NCBI RefSeq assembly: GCF_002355335.1
Contig: NZ_AP014946.1
Span: 1,069,501 to 1,133,500, forward strand
Direction of reading: 5' to 3'
DNA from: Variibacter gotjawalensis
GTDB lineage: Bacteria > Pseudomonadota > Alphaproteobacteria > Rhizobiales > Xanthobacteraceae
DNA: 64,000 nt
Part shown: piece after piece, positions 15,630 to 24,760 of the stretch
Position numbering within the stretch: the first letter of the stretch is position 1
Layout: the number at the start of each line of letters is the position of its first letter
Made by a program: the position numbers and the translations under genes
Notes under the pieces: generated by a model
The model's database searches: none
Told to the model about the DNA's origin: nothing
What the model saw: the letters and a program-made list of their open reading frames with translations, nothing else

Positions 15630-17272
15630 TCGACTTTCAAACGGATCCAAGCCGTTACAAACACTGGAAGATCGAGGTTGATGGTACGGTCGCTTCGCTG
15701 ATTATGGACGTCGACCCGGCCGGCGGCCTTAGCGACGCTTATGAGTTGAAGCTGAATTCCTACGACCTTGCGGTCGACATAGAGCTCAACGATGCGGTCC
15801 AGCGGCTGCGCTTCGAGCATCCCGAGGTGAGGACCGTTGTTCTTCGCTCCGGCAAGGAAGGCGTGTTCTGCGCCGGCGCCAACATCCGCATGCTCTCGAA
15901 AGCCACCCACGGCCACAAAGTGAACTTTTGCAAGTTCACCAACGAGACGCGCCTCGCGATCGAGGACGCGACGGCAAATTCCGGCCAGCGCTATATCGCG
16001 GCCGTCACCGGCTCTTGCGCGGGCGGTGGCTACGAACTCGCGCTGGCGGCCGACCACATCATGCTGATCGACGACCGCCGTTCGACTGTCTCGCTGCCGG
16101 AGACGCCGTTACTTGCCGTGCTGCCTGGCACCGGCGGTCTCACGCGCGTCACCGACAAGCGCAAGGTGAGGCGCGACCTCGCCGACTTCTTCTGCTCGAC
16201 CGAGGAAGGCGTGCGCGGCAAAAAGGCCGTTGACTGGCGGCTGATCGACGAGACGGTTCCGAACTCGAAATGGGGCGACGCGGTCTCAGCGCGCGCGAAA
16301 GAGTTCGCCGCCAAGTCGGATCGGCCCGAGGGCGCTGACGGTGTGAAGCTTGCGCCGCTCAAGCGCGAGATCACGAACGACAAAGTCGCGTATTCGCATG
16401 TGGACGTTGCGATCGAGCGCGAACGCGGCGTCGCCAACATCACGCTTCGCGGGCCCGGCGCGGTGCCGCAGTCGCTTGATGAGGCGAAAAAGTCGGGCGA
16501 TCAATTCTGGCCGCTTCTGATTGCGCGCGAACTCGAAGACGCGATCCTCCATCTGCGCGCCAACGAGGCTGCCATCGCAGTCGTGCTCTTTCGCAGCGAA
16601 GGCGATAGCGAAGCAGTTCTCGCGCATGACGCATTTCTCGCCAAGCACAACGGCGATTGGTTGATGCGCGAGATCGCGCACTACCAAAAGCGCGTTCTGA
16701 AGCGAGTCGACATGACGGCGAAGAGCCTGATGACGATTATAGAACCAGGCTCTTGCTTCGCCGGCATGCTGCTCGAAATTGCTTTTGCTTCCGATCGCTC
16801 CTTTATGCTGATCGGCACTGAGGAAGGTGACAATCGCCCACCGGCGACCATCACGCTTGGACCTGCAAATTTCGGCTCGCATCCGATGGGTAACGGCATC
16901 TCGCGCCTGGAAACGCGCTTTCTCGGTGAGCCCGAAGCGCTTGACGCCGCGAGGGAGAAGATCGGAACGCCGATCGAAGCGGACGATGCGCAGGAGCTCG
17001 GCCTCGTCACCTTCACGTACGAAGACTTCGATTGGAAAGACGAGCTGCGGGTGCAGATCGAAGAGCGCGCCGGCTTCTCGCCGGACGCTCTCACCGGCAT
17101 GGAGCAAAACCTTCGCTTCGCCGGACCGGAGACGATGGAAACGAAAATCTTCGGCCGCCTCACGGCCTGGCAGAACTGGATCTTCCAGCGCCCGAATGTC
17201 GTCGGCGAGCAGGGCGCGCTGAAACTCTACGGCACTGGCGTCAAAGCGACGTTCGATCGCAACCGCGTGTAA
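15623..17272 (+). CDS. boxC: 2,3-epoxybenzoyl-CoA dihydrolase
   Basis: Cytoplasmic crotonase-superfamily enzyme, 549 aa, that hydrolyses and opens the ring of 2,3-epoxybenzoyl-CoA to 3,4-dehydroadipyl-CoA semialdehyde plus formate. The large size with two crotonase-like halves is typical of BoxC. The first half carries FCAGANIRMLS and SCAGGGYELALAAD (oxyanion hole); the second half includes SCFAGMLLEIAFASD. I prefer GTG 15623, with GGGAGG at 15609-15614, over ATG 15602, which lies in the promoter/operator. The gene overlaps the hydrolase by seven bases and precedes boxB by 27 bases. Confidence 0.92.
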   Translation: MLIDFQTDPSRYKHWKIEVDGTVASLIMDVDPAGGLSDAYELKLNSYDLAVDIELNDAVQRLRFEHPEVRTVVLRSGKEGVFCAGANIRMLSKATHGHKVNFCKFTNETRLAIEDATANSGQRYIAAVTGSCAGGGYELALAADHIMLIDDRRSTVSLPETPLLAVLPGTGGLTRVTDKRKVRRDLADFFCSTEEGVRGKKAVDWRLIDETVPNSKWGDAVSARAKEFAAKSDRPEGADGVKLAPLKREITNDKVAYSHVDVAIERERGVANITLRGPGAVPQSLDEAKKSGDQFWPLLIARELEDAILHLRANEAAIAVVLFRSEGDSEAVLAHDAFLAKHNGDWLMREIAHYQKRVLKRVDMTAKSLMTIIEPGSCFAGMLLEIAFASDRSFMLIGTEEGDNRPPATITLGPANFGSHPMGNGISRLETRFLGEPEALDAAREKIGTPIEADDAQELGLVTFTYEDFDWKDELRVQIEERAGFSPDALTGMEQNLRFAGPETMETKIFGRLTAWQNWIFQRPNVVGEQGALKLYGTGVKATFDRNRV

Positions 17273-17299
17273 CGCCGCTTCGGAATAAGGAAACGCACG

Positions 17300-18745
17300 A
17301 TGAACATCATGAATGTCGATTACGACGGCCTCATCCCGAACAATGTCAACTTGTCCGGCGACGCGCGTGTCAAACGCGCTCTCGAAAAGTGGCACCCCGG
17401 TTACATCAACTGGTGGAACGACATGGGGCCGGACGGATTCCAGGAATCGCTCGTCTATCTGCGCACCGCAATCAGCGTCGATCCGAAGGGTTGGGCGAAA
17501 TTCGATTACGTGAAGATGCCGGATTACAAGTGGGGCATCTTGCTCGCCCCGCAGGTCGAGGATCGTACGATCCCGTTCGGTACCCACAAGGGCGAGCCGG
17601 CATGGCAAGAAGTGCCGGGTGAATATCGTGCGCTGCTGCGCCGCCTCATCGTGATCCAGGGCGACACCGAGCCGGCGTCGGTCGAACAACAACGCCACCT
17701 CGGCAAGACAGCGCCATCGCTCTACGATTTGCGCAATCTCTTCCAAGTCAACGTCGAGGAAGGCCGCCATCTTTGGGCGATGGTCTATCTGCTACAGAAA
17801 TATTTCGGCGCTGACGGTCGCGACGAAGCCGAGGCATTGCTGGAGCGTCGCTCCGGCGATGCCGATACGCCGCGCATGCTCGGCGCCTTCAATGAAGTCA
17901 CGCCGGACTGGCTGTCCTTCTTCATGTTCACGTTCTTCACCGATCGCGACGGCAAGATGCAGCTCGAAGCGTTGGCGCAATCCGGTTTCGATCCGCTGTC
18001 GCGAACGTGCCGCTTCATGTTGACGGAAGAAGCGCATCACATGTTCGTCGGCGAGACCGGGGTCGGCCGCACCATCGAGCGCACGTGCGAAGCAATGGTC
18101 GAAGCCGGCATCACGGACCCGAACGACATCGCGGCGCAGCGCAAGCTCGGTGTGATCGATCTCCCGACGCTGCAGAAGAAAGCGAACCTCCACTTTTCGC
18201 TGACGCTCGACCTTTTCGGTAACGAGATTTCGACCAACGCGGCGAATGCTTTCCATGCCGGCATCAAGGGTCGTTTTCGCGAAGACAAGCTGGAAGACGA
18301 TCATCAACTCGAAGGCGGCACGTATCCGGTGACCCGGATGGTCGACGGCAAGGTCGCGACTCAAGATGTCCCGGCGCTGTCGGCGCTCAACATGCGCCTG
18401 CGCGATGACTACGTCGTCGACTGCGCGGCGGGTGTCGGCCGCTGGAACCGCGTGTTCGACAAATACAAAATTCCGTTCAAGCTGACGCTGCCGCATGTCG
18501 CATTCCATCGCGGCATTGGCGAGTTCAAGGAAATTCACACCGACACCGAAGGCAACCTCTTGTCTGATGCAGACTGGAAGAGCCGTCGCGACGACTTCTT
18601 GCCGTCGGACACCGACCGCGATTACATCGAGAGCCTGATGCAACCGCAGTTCGAGAACGGAAAATATGCGGGCTGGATCTCGGCGCCGAAAGTCGGCATC
18701 GACAACAAGCCGGGTGACTTCGAATACGTGAAGATCGTCGAGTAG
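17300..18745 (+). CDS. boxB: benzoyl-CoA 2,3-epoxidase, oxygenase subunit
   Basis: The 481-aa di-iron oxygenase that epoxidises benzoyl-CoA with O2, using electrons from BoxA. Two ExxH iron-ligand motifs are visible: VEEGRHLW (residues about 153-156) and TEEAHHMF (about 242-245). The N-terminal NVNLSGDARVKRALEKWHPGYINWWNDMGP is typical for the family (broken here over several segments). AAGGAA lies before ATG 17300; ATG 17309 is an alternative. It lies between boxC and boxA, as expected for this pathway. Confidence 0.95.
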   Translation: MNIMNVDYDGLIPNNVNLSGDARVKRALEKWHPGYINWWNDMGPDGFQESLVYLRTAISVDPKGWAKFDYVKMPDYKWGILLAPQVEDRTIPFGTHKGEPAWQEVPGEYRALLRRLIVIQGDTEPASVEQQRHLGKTAPSLYDLRNLFQVNVEEGRHLWAMVYLLQKYFGADGRDEAEALLERRSGDADTPRMLGAFNEVTPDWLSFFMFTFFTDRDGKMQLEALAQSGFDPLSRTCRFMLTEEAHHMFVGETGVGRTIERTCEAMVEAGITDPNDIAAQRKLGVIDLPTLQKKANLHFSLTLDLFGNEISTNAANAFHAGIKGRFREDKLEDDHQLEGGTYPVTRMVDGKVATQDVPALSALNMRLRDDYVVDCAAGVGRWNRVFDKYKIPFKLTLPHVAFHRGIGEFKEIHTDTEGNLLSDADWKSRRDDFLPSDTDRDYIESLMQPQFENGKYAGWISAPKVGIDNKPGDFEYVKIVE

Positions 18746-18749
18746 AGCC

Positions 18750-19979
18750 GTGAACGCACCGGTCAAACAGCATCTGATCGACCCTGCGGTTTGCATTCGC
18801 TGCAACACCTGCGAGGCGACGTGCCCGGTCGGTGCGGTCACGCATGACGCCAACAACTACGTGGTCGATCCCGAGAAGTGCAACTTCTGCATGGACTGCG
18901 TATCGCCGTGCCCGACCGGATCAATCGATCACTTCGTAATGGTCACGAAGCCGCACTCGCTCGACGATCAGTTCTCTTGGTTTGATCTGCCGCCCGAAGA
19001 GGAAGTGCCGGAGAGCACTGCGGACCCAGCGCCGACTGCGAGCGTAGAAGCGATCGACGATGAGGCCGCGGCTTTGCTGGCCGACGCGCACAAGGGCGCA
19101 GGCGGCAAGGTCAAGGCACCGGCATCTGCCTCGAAACCGCGCGTCAATCTGTTCGACCGGCGCAATCCAGCGAAGGCGAAAGTCACTGGCATGCTGCGCC
19201 TCACCGGCGCCGACGCAAGCGCCGACATTCGCCACATCATTCTGGACTTTGGAACGACGCCGTTTCCAGTGCTGGAGGGCCAGAGCATCGGTATCCTCCC
19301 GCCCGGTGAAGACGCTAATGGCCGCCCGCACATGATGCGGCTTTATTCGATCGCTAGTGCCCGCGATGGCGAGCGGCCAAACACTAACAATCTCGCGCTC
19401 ACCGTGAAGCGCGTGTCCGAGCCGCGCCCGGATGGCGCGACACATCACGGTGTTGCGTCGAATTACATGTGCGATTTGAAGCAGGGCGACCCGGTGAGTG
19501 TCGTCGGTCCGTTCGGCTCGACGTTCCTGAAGCCGGACGATTCCAACTGCGACATCATCATGATCTGCACCGGTACCGGCTCGGCGCCGTTCCGCGCATT
19601 CACGGAGCGCCGCCGCCGCGCTATGCCGAGCGCGAAGGGCAAGCTGCTGATGTTTTTCGGTGCGCGCGCCCCGAAGGAGCTTCCGTATTTCGGCCCGCTC
19701 CAACGCGTGCCGAAGTCATTGCTCGATCAGGAGCTCGTCTTCTCGCGCCTGCCCGATACGCCGAAGGAATATGTGCAGGATCGTATGCGCAAGCGTTCCG
19801 GCGATATCGCCGAGCTTCTCAAACGCAGCACGACGCATATTTACGTTTGCGGTTTGCGCGGCATGGAAGCAGGCGTCGAGGAAAGCTTCCTCGCCATCTG
19901 CCGCGAGCACTCGCTCGATTGGAAATCGTTGCGCGAGACGATGCGCGGCGATGGCCGCTACCACGTCGAGACGTATTAA
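18750..19979 (+). CDS. boxA: benzoyl-CoA 2,3-epoxidase, reductase subunit
   Basis: A 409-aa NADPH-dependent reductase that feeds electrons to BoxB. The N-terminus has two 4Fe-4S motifs (CIRCNTCEATCPVGA and CNFCMDCVSPCPTGS), followed by an acidic linker and a ferredoxin-NADP-reductase module from about residue 150: RLYSIAS for FAD, ICTGTGSAPFRAF for the nucleotide and VCGLRGMEAGVEES near the C-terminus. GTG 18750 follows the boxB stop by four bases. Its stop overlaps the stop of the convergent aminotransferase gene. No boxD semialdehyde dehydrogenase follows, so later pathway steps are encoded elsewhere. Confidence 0.94.
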   Translation: MNAPVKQHLIDPAVCIRCNTCEATCPVGAVTHDANNYVVDPEKCNFCMDCVSPCPTGSIDHFVMVTKPHSLDDQFSWFDLPPEEEVPESTADPAPTASVEAIDDEAAALLADAHKGAGGKVKAPASASKPRVNLFDRRNPAKAKVTGMLRLTGADASADIRHIILDFGTTPFPVLEGQSIGILPPGEDANGRPHMMRLYSIASARDGERPNTNNLALTVKRVSEPRPDGATHHGVASNYMCDLKQGDPVSVVGPFGSTFLKPDDSNCDIIMICTGTGSAPFRAFTERRRRAMPSAKGKLLMFFGARAPKELPYFGPLQRVPKSLLDQELVFSRLPDTPKEYVQDRMRKRSGDIAELLKRSTTHIYVCGLRGMEAGVEESFLAICREHSLDWKSLRETMRGDGRYHVETY

Positions 19980-21163
19980 GCGGCTATCTCGCTCGCCAAA
20001 TAATCCACCGCCGCCTGCACGCCGCCTTTGCCGTGCGGCATCTTCAACGCCGACAGCGCGAGCTCCACCACCGAGAGCGTACCGAGGATCATCGGCGCGT
20101 TGACGTGCCCCATATGCGCGATACGAAAACCCTTGCCGGACAAAGCGCCGATGCCGACACCGAGCACGACGCCGAGTTGCTCGTTGCAGAACTGCGTCAG
20201 CGCTTCCGGCGACAGACCTTCGCGCATCAGAATCGTCGTCACCGTGTCGGAGCGCTCCGCCGGCTCGATGATGTTAAATCCGAGGTCTTGACCCTCCGAC
20301 CACAGCGACACCGCGCGCCGTGTCGCTTCCGCGAGCAAGCTGTGCCGGCGAAATACATTCTCGAAACCTTCGGCGAAAATCATGTCGAGCGCGGTGCGCA
20401 GCGCGAACAAGAGATGCTCCGGCGGCGTCCCGTTGTATTTGTGATAGTGGAGTTCGCCCTCGCGCGCGGTCCAATCCCAATACGGCGAGCGCATATCGGC
20501 TTTCGGGTGAATCGCGCGCGCACGCGCGTTTCCGGCGACGAAGCTCAAGCCTGGCGGCGTCATCAAACCCTTCTGCGCGCCGGACATCGCAACGTCGACG
20601 CCCCATGCGTCCATCTCGAACGGCATGCAGCCGAGCGACGCGACCGTATCGACCATCAGCAACGCGTCGTGTCCCGCTGCGCGTCGCGCATCCGAGATCG
20701 CCTTGATGTCGTTGACGACGCCGGACGCCGTATCGATCTGTGCGACCAGGATCGCTTTGATCTCGCCCTTGGTGTCGGCCTTCAGCCGCGACTCGACAGC
20801 CTCTGGTTTCACGGCGGCGCGGAAGCTGCCGGGCAGAATTTCGACATCCGCACCGAGCATTTTTGCAGCTTCGCCCCAGCCGATCGCGAAGCGGCCGCTC
20901 TCCAGCACGAGCACCTTGTCGCCGCGCGAAAGCACGTTGGTGAGCGCGCCTTCCCACGCCGCGTGGCCATTGCCGATATAGATGTAAGAGCGGCCTTTGG
21001 TGCGGAACATCTTCGACATGTCCGCCAGCAGCCCGTCCGTTAGCGCGATCATCGGCCCCGAATAGATGTCGACCGCCGGGCGCTGCATCGAGGCAAGCAC
21101 TTGATCCGGAATGACTGTTGGGCCTGGTATCGAGAGAAATTCGCGGCCGGAGCGGAGAGACAT
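19976..21163 (-). CDS. class V aminotransferase (alanine/serine/aspartate--glyoxylate type)
   Basis: Cytoplasmic PLP enzyme of 395 aa. The opening SIPGPTVIPDQVLASM is the family signature, VDTVASLG holds the PLP Asp, and SGAQKGLMTPPGL carries the PLP Lys (K198). AAGGAA precedes ATG 21163. It is divergently transcribed from a 3-hydroxy-D-aspartate aldolase-type gene with only about 116 bases between them, which suggests joint glyoxylate/glycine metabolism as in the beta-hydroxyaspartate cycle, where BhcA is a related aspartate-glyoxylate aminotransferase. Alanine- or serine-glyoxylate aminotransferase are equally possible; the dehydratase and reductase of that cycle are not in the window. Confidence 0.82.
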   Translation of the reverse strand: MSLRSGREFLSIPGPTVIPDQVLASMQRPAVDIYSGPMIALTDGLLADMSKMFRTKGRSYIYIGNGHAAWEGALTNVLSRGDKVLVLESGRFAIGWGEAAKMLGADVEILPGSFRAAVKPEAVESRLKADTKGEIKAILVAQIDTASGVVNDIKAISDARRAAGHDALLMVDTVASLGCMPFEMDAWGVDVAMSGAQKGLMTPPGLSFVAGNARARAIHPKADMRSPYWDWTAREGELHYHKYNGTPPEHLLFALRTALDMIFAEGFENVFRRHSLLAEATRRAVSLWSEGQDLGFNIIEPAERSDTVTTILMREGLSPEALTQFCNEQLGVVLGVGIGALSGKGFRIAHMGHVNAPMILGTLSVVELALSALKMPHGKGGVQAAVDYLASEIAA

Positions 21164-21279
21164 TGGCAGTTCCTTGAGAGGCGTGCTTGAGAGCGGTTTG
21201 TCTCATAGCCGATCGGGCGCGGATGTGCCATTTTGCCGGCAACAGACCTGCCAAGCTTCCCAGCCACACGGATCCCAAA

Positions 21280-22401
21280 ATGACTGCCCCTCGGCCGGCA
21301 TCGGTCGGAATGTCGATCGATGAAGTCGACACGCCATGCCTTCTCGTCGATCTCGACGCGTTCGAGCGCAATGTCGCGACGGTAGCCCGGTTCGTCGCAG
21401 AAACCGGCGTTCGTCTGCGCGCGCACGCGAAAACGCATAAGTCGGCGGACATCGCCGCGTATCAAATCGAGAAGGGAGGGGCGGTCGGCGTTTGCTGTCA
21501 AAAGGTGAGCGAGGCCGAAGCGCTGGTCGATGGAGGCATTCGCGACGTGCTGGTCTCGAACCAAGTCGTTGCGCCACTGAAGATCGATCGCCTCGCCGCG
21601 CTGGCGAAACGCGCGCGCATCATCGTCTGCGTCGACGATGCTGCGAATGTCGCGGACCTCTCTGCAGCCGCGGCGAAACACGGCGCCACGATCGAATGTC
21701 TTGTCGAGATTGATGTCGGGCAGGATCGCTGCGGCGTCGAGCCGGGCGCCGACGCCGTCGCGCTCGCGCAGAAAATTGCGGCATCGCCGGATCTGAAATT
21801 CGCAGGGCTACAGGCCTATCACGGCAGAGCACAGCACATTCGCGACTACGCGCTTCGCAAAGCGCACATCGATTTCGCTATCGCGGCGACCAAGCAGACG
21901 CTCAGCCAACTCTATCACGCAGGAATCGAATGCGGCATCGTCGCTGGCGCAGGCACTGGCACGTTCCGCTTCGAGGGCGCGAGCGGAATCTACAACGAGC
22001 TACAATGCGGCTCGTACGTCTTCATGGATGCGGACTATCAGCGTGTGAAGGGTGCGAACGGCGAAGGCATTTCGGATTTCGACAACGCTCTGTTTGTGCT
22101 GACATCCGTGATGAGCAAGACGAGGCCCGGCAAAGCCGTTTGTGATGCGGGCCTCAAGGCGCAGAGCGTCGACAGCGGCATGCCGGTCGTGTTCGGCCGC
22201 GATGATCTTCGCTATGTCAAATGTTCTGACGAGCACGGCGTCATCGAGGATCCCGGCAATACGCTGAAGCTCAACGACAAGCTTAAGCTTGTGCCGGGCC
22301 ACTGCGATCCGACCGTCAATCTCTACGATTGGTATGTCGCCGTGCGGGGCGGCCGCGTCGAAGCCGTATGGCCAGTCACGGCGCGCGGCAGGGTCGCCTA
22401 A
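21280..22401 (+). CDS. 3-hydroxy-D-aspartate / D-threonine aldolase-type PLP enzyme
   Basis: A 373-aa alanine-racemase-fold lyase of the DSD1/D-threonine aldolase family, which splits 3-hydroxy amino acids to glycine plus an aldehyde or glyoxylate. IDEVDTPCLLVDLDAFERN opens the barrel; RAHAKTHKS carries the PLP Lys (expected K51). The segments VGVCCQKVSEAEA, GIYNELQCGSYVFMDADY, LKAQSVDSGMP and KCSDEHGV agree with my memory of Paracoccus BhcC/DhaA, and PGHCDP provides the metal-binding His and Cys. ATG 21280 lacks a strong ribosome site; ATG 21310 is possible. It overlaps the convergent acyl-CoA dehydrogenase by four bases. Confidence 0.85.
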   Translation: MTAPRPASVGMSIDEVDTPCLLVDLDAFERNVATVARFVAETGVRLRAHAKTHKSADIAAYQIEKGGAVGVCCQKVSEAEALVDGGIRDVLVSNQVVAPLKIDRLAALAKRARIIVCVDDAANVADLSAAAAKHGATIECLVEIDVGQDRCGVEPGADAVALAQKIAASPDLKFAGLQAYHGRAQHIRDYALRKAHIDFAIAATKQTLSQLYHAGIECGIVAGAGTGTFRFEGASGIYNELQCGSYVFMDADYQRVKGANGEGISDFDNALFVLTSVMSKTRPGKAVCDAGLKAQSVDSGMPVVFGRDDLRYVKCSDEHGVIEDPGNTLKLNDKLKLVPGHCDPTVNLYDWYVAVRGGRVEAVWPVTARGRVA

Positions 22402-23564
22402 TACGACTTCGGCAAGCCGAGCACCTTCTCGGCGATAAAGCAGAGCACGAGCTGCGGGCTGATCGGCGCGATGCGCGGGATCAAGCTTTCGCGCAAGTAA
22501 CGCTCGACGTGATACTCCTTCGCGTATCCGAAGCCGCCATGCGTCATCACGGCTTGTAGGCACGCCTGATATCCGGCCTCGGCGCCGAGGAACTTTGCGG
22601 CGTTAGCTTCCGCACCGCACGGCAGATTGCGGTCGAAGAGATCGGCGGCCTTGAACACCATGAGGTTTGCGGCTTCGAGATGCATCCAGTTTTCGGCGAG
22701 CGGATGCTGGATTGCCTGGTTCTGCCCGATCGGCCGGTCGAAAACTTCGCGCTCCTTCGCGTACTGCGTTGCGCGGCGCAGCGCGGCTTTGCCGAGTCCG
22801 ATGGCTTCGGACGCGATGAGAATGCGCTCCGGATTCATCCCGTGCAGAATGTAGCGGAAGCCTTTGCCCTCTTCGCCGATCCGATCCTCGAACGGAACGC
22901 GAAGTCCATCGATGAAGACCTGATTTGAGTCGACCGCCTTGCGGCCATGTTTGTCGATCTCGCGCACCTCGATGTGCTTACGATCGAGGTCCGTGTAGAA
23001 AAGGCTGAGGCCATCAGTCGGCGACGTGATGTCCTCGATCGGCGTCGTGCGCGCCAGAATCAGCATCTTCTCGGCGACTTGCGCGGTCGAGATCCACACC
23101 TTCTGTCCATTGATCAGATAGTGATCGTTCTTACGCTCCGCGCGCGTCTTCAATCGCGTCGTGTTGAGACCGGTGTTCGGCTCGGTCACGGCGAAGCAGG
23201 CCTTCTCTTTGCCGGCGATCAGCGGCGGCAGCATGCGCTTCTTCTGTTCGTCGGTGCCGAAGAGCACGACCGGCGAGAGCCCGAAGATGTTCATATGCAC
23301 GGCCGATGCGCCGGACATGCCGGCACCCGATTCGCTGATCGTCTGCATCATCAGGGCGGCTTCTGTGATGCCGAGGCCTGAACCGCCGTATTCTTCTGGA
23401 ATGCAGATGCCGAGCCAGCCCGCATTGGCGAGCGCTTGGTGCAGCTCGTGCGGAAAGCCGCCGTCCTTGTCCTTCTTCAGCCAATAATCGTCGCTGAATT
23501 TCTCGCAGATGCGCGCGACGGCGGCACAAAGTTCTTGCTGATCGGCAGATAGTTCAAAATTCAT
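22398..23564 (-). CDS. acyl-CoA dehydrogenase
   Basis: FAD-dependent alpha,beta-dehydrogenation of an acyl-CoA thioester; 388 aa, the normal length. Visible hallmarks are WLGICIPEEYGGSGLGITEA, CFAVTEPNTGLNTTRL (FAD/substrate loop), WISTAQVAEKMLI, and MTHGGFGYAKEYHVERYLRE, whose Glu lies in the region of the catalytic base. It is encoded nine bases after a Bug/TctC-type binding protein on the same strand, so both are probably co-transcribed for a carboxylate substrate. It belongs to the same subgroup as the dehydrogenase at 44183 but is outside the TetR regulon. Confidence 0.9.
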   Translation of the reverse strand: MNFELSADQQELCAAVARICEKFSDDYWLKKDKDGGFPHELHQALANAGWLGICIPEEYGGSGLGITEAALMMQTISESGAGMSGASAVHMNIFGLSPVVLFGTDEQKKRMLPPLIAGKEKACFAVTEPNTGLNTTRLKTRAERKNDHYLINGQKVWISTAQVAEKMLILARTTPIEDITSPTDGLSLFYTDLDRKHIEVREIDKHGRKAVDSNQVFIDGLRVPFEDRIGEEGKGFRYILHGMNPERILIASEAIGLGKAALRRATQYAKEREVFDRPIGQNQAIQHPLAENWMHLEAANLMVFKAADLFDRNLPCGAEANAAKFLGAEAGYQACLQAVMTHGGFGYAKEYHVERYLRESLIPRIAPISPQLVLCFIAEKVLGLPKSY

Positions 23565-23573
23565 CAGTTTCTC

Positions 23574-24548
23574 TTACTTCGCTTCGCTCGCTTTGACGCC
23601 GGAGCTTTCCACCAGCTTGGCAACGCGTGGCAGATCGCTCTCGAAGAGTTTCGCATGCGCATCCGGCGACATCTGATCGTCCGGGAACGGCACGGTGCCG
23701 AGCTGTTTGAGCTTTTCGCGCACGCCGGGGTCGGACACGGCTTTGCGCAGCGCAGCGTTGAGCGCATCGACGGTCGCCTTCGGCGTACCCTTCGCGACAT
23801 AGAGTCCATGCCACATCGTGTAGCCGACTTCCGGCATGCCGACTTCCGCGGTTGTCGGAACGTCGGGCAGTTGTTCGAGGCGCGTCTTCGACGTCACCGC
23901 GATGCCGTTGAGCGCGCCGGCCTGCACCTGCGGCAGCGCGTTGGTCGCTTGATCGCAGAGGAGATCGATCTGGCTCGCGAGGAGGTCGGCAATCGCCGGA
24001 CCTGAGCCGCGATACGGCGCGACGGTCGGGCGGAAGCCGAGCACGTTGCCGATCATCACGGCGCAGAGGTGGCTGTTGGTGCCGACGCCGCCGTGTGCGA
24101 AATTTGCCTTTGCGCCTTGTTCCTTGATCCAGGCGACCATCTCTTTCTGGTCCTTGCCCGGAAGCGTTTTGCGGCCGACCAAGAGCATCGGCGCATTGTT
24201 GACGAGGCCGACGGGCTCGAATGCGGTCTTGGTGTCGTAGCGCAGATTGGTGAACAGGCTCGGCGCCGCCAGCAGCGCGACGTGGTTGATCAGGACCATC
24301 GAGCCGTCTGGCGTCGAGCGCGCAACACGCTCGTTTGCGATCGTGCTGCCGCCGCCGACAACATTTTCGACGATGACGTTTTTGCCGAGTTCGCGTTGCA
24401 TGCGCTCGGCGATGAGGCGGGCGACCGTGTCGGTGCCGCCGCCGGCCGCGTAAGGATTTACGATCGTGATCGTCGATTGCGCCTGGACGGGCGCTGCCAG
24501 CGCCATCAGCAAAGCCGTTGCGGTTAGCGGCTTGAGAAATCGAAACAT
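23574..24548 (-). CDS. Bug/TctC-family periplasmic binding protein
   Basis: A 324-aa receptor with a Sec signal peptide (MFRFLKPLTATALLMALAAP, cleavage after VQAQ) and the TctC core: ITIVNPYAAGGGTDTVARLIAE, NVVGGGSTIANERVAR, FAHGGVGTNSHL and the Asp-rich VPTTAEVGMP. Family members bind carboxylates; most genomes hold many orphan copies without TctAB membrane subunits. GAGGGA lies before ATG 24548. Only an acyl-CoA dehydrogenase gene follows, with no membrane components nearby, so it works with a remote TctAB or as a sensor. Confidence 0.9.
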   Translation of the reverse strand: MFRFLKPLTATALLMALAAPVQAQSTITIVNPYAAGGGTDTVARLIAERMQRELGKNVIVENVVGGGSTIANERVARSTPDGSMVLINHVALLAAPSLFTNLRYDTKTAFEPVGLVNNAPMLLVGRKTLPGKDQKEMVAWIKEQGAKANFAHGGVGTNSHLCAVMIGNVLGFRPTVAPYRGSGPAIADLLASQIDLLCDQATNALPQVQAGALNGIAVTSKTRLEQLPDVPTTAEVGMPEVGYTMWHGLYVAKGTPKATVDALNAALRKAVSDPGVREKLKQLGTVPFPDDQMSPDAHAKLFESDLPRVAKLVESSGVKASEAK

Positions 24549-24662
24549 GGGCGGTCCCTCGTCGCGTTATTTTTGTTGTTGGGACCAGTCAGAGCACGAG
24601 CAAGGCCTATCGGCAACTCAATTTCCGTTATGAATTACTGGCATCAATTCGCACGCATTCGC

Positions 24663-24752
24663 CGTCATGGCCCGCTTTATGCGGGCCATCCACGTCTTGC
24701 TTCTGTGAGACGCATTGAAGTCGTGGATGGCCCGCACAAAGCGGGCATGACG
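24663..24752. repeat. palindromic intergenic repeat between divergent-end genes
   Basis: CGTCATGGCCCGCTTTATGC at 24663-24682 and onward to 24694 is mirrored by the segment 24722-24752, which reads CGTGGATGGCCCGC...AAGCGGGCATGACG. The CCCGC/GCGGG hairpins are nested within outer CGTCATG/CATGACG arms. It fills the 212-base gap between dnaE2 and the Bug receptor gene and can act as a terminator-like or attenuating structure for dnaE2. No gene is seen in the rest of this gap. Confidence 0.75.
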
Positions 24753-24760
24753 CCTAAACG

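Noticed and set aside
16286-17770. A 494-codon open frame on the minus strand
   Set aside because: Antisense to boxC and boxB, with no recognisable domain.
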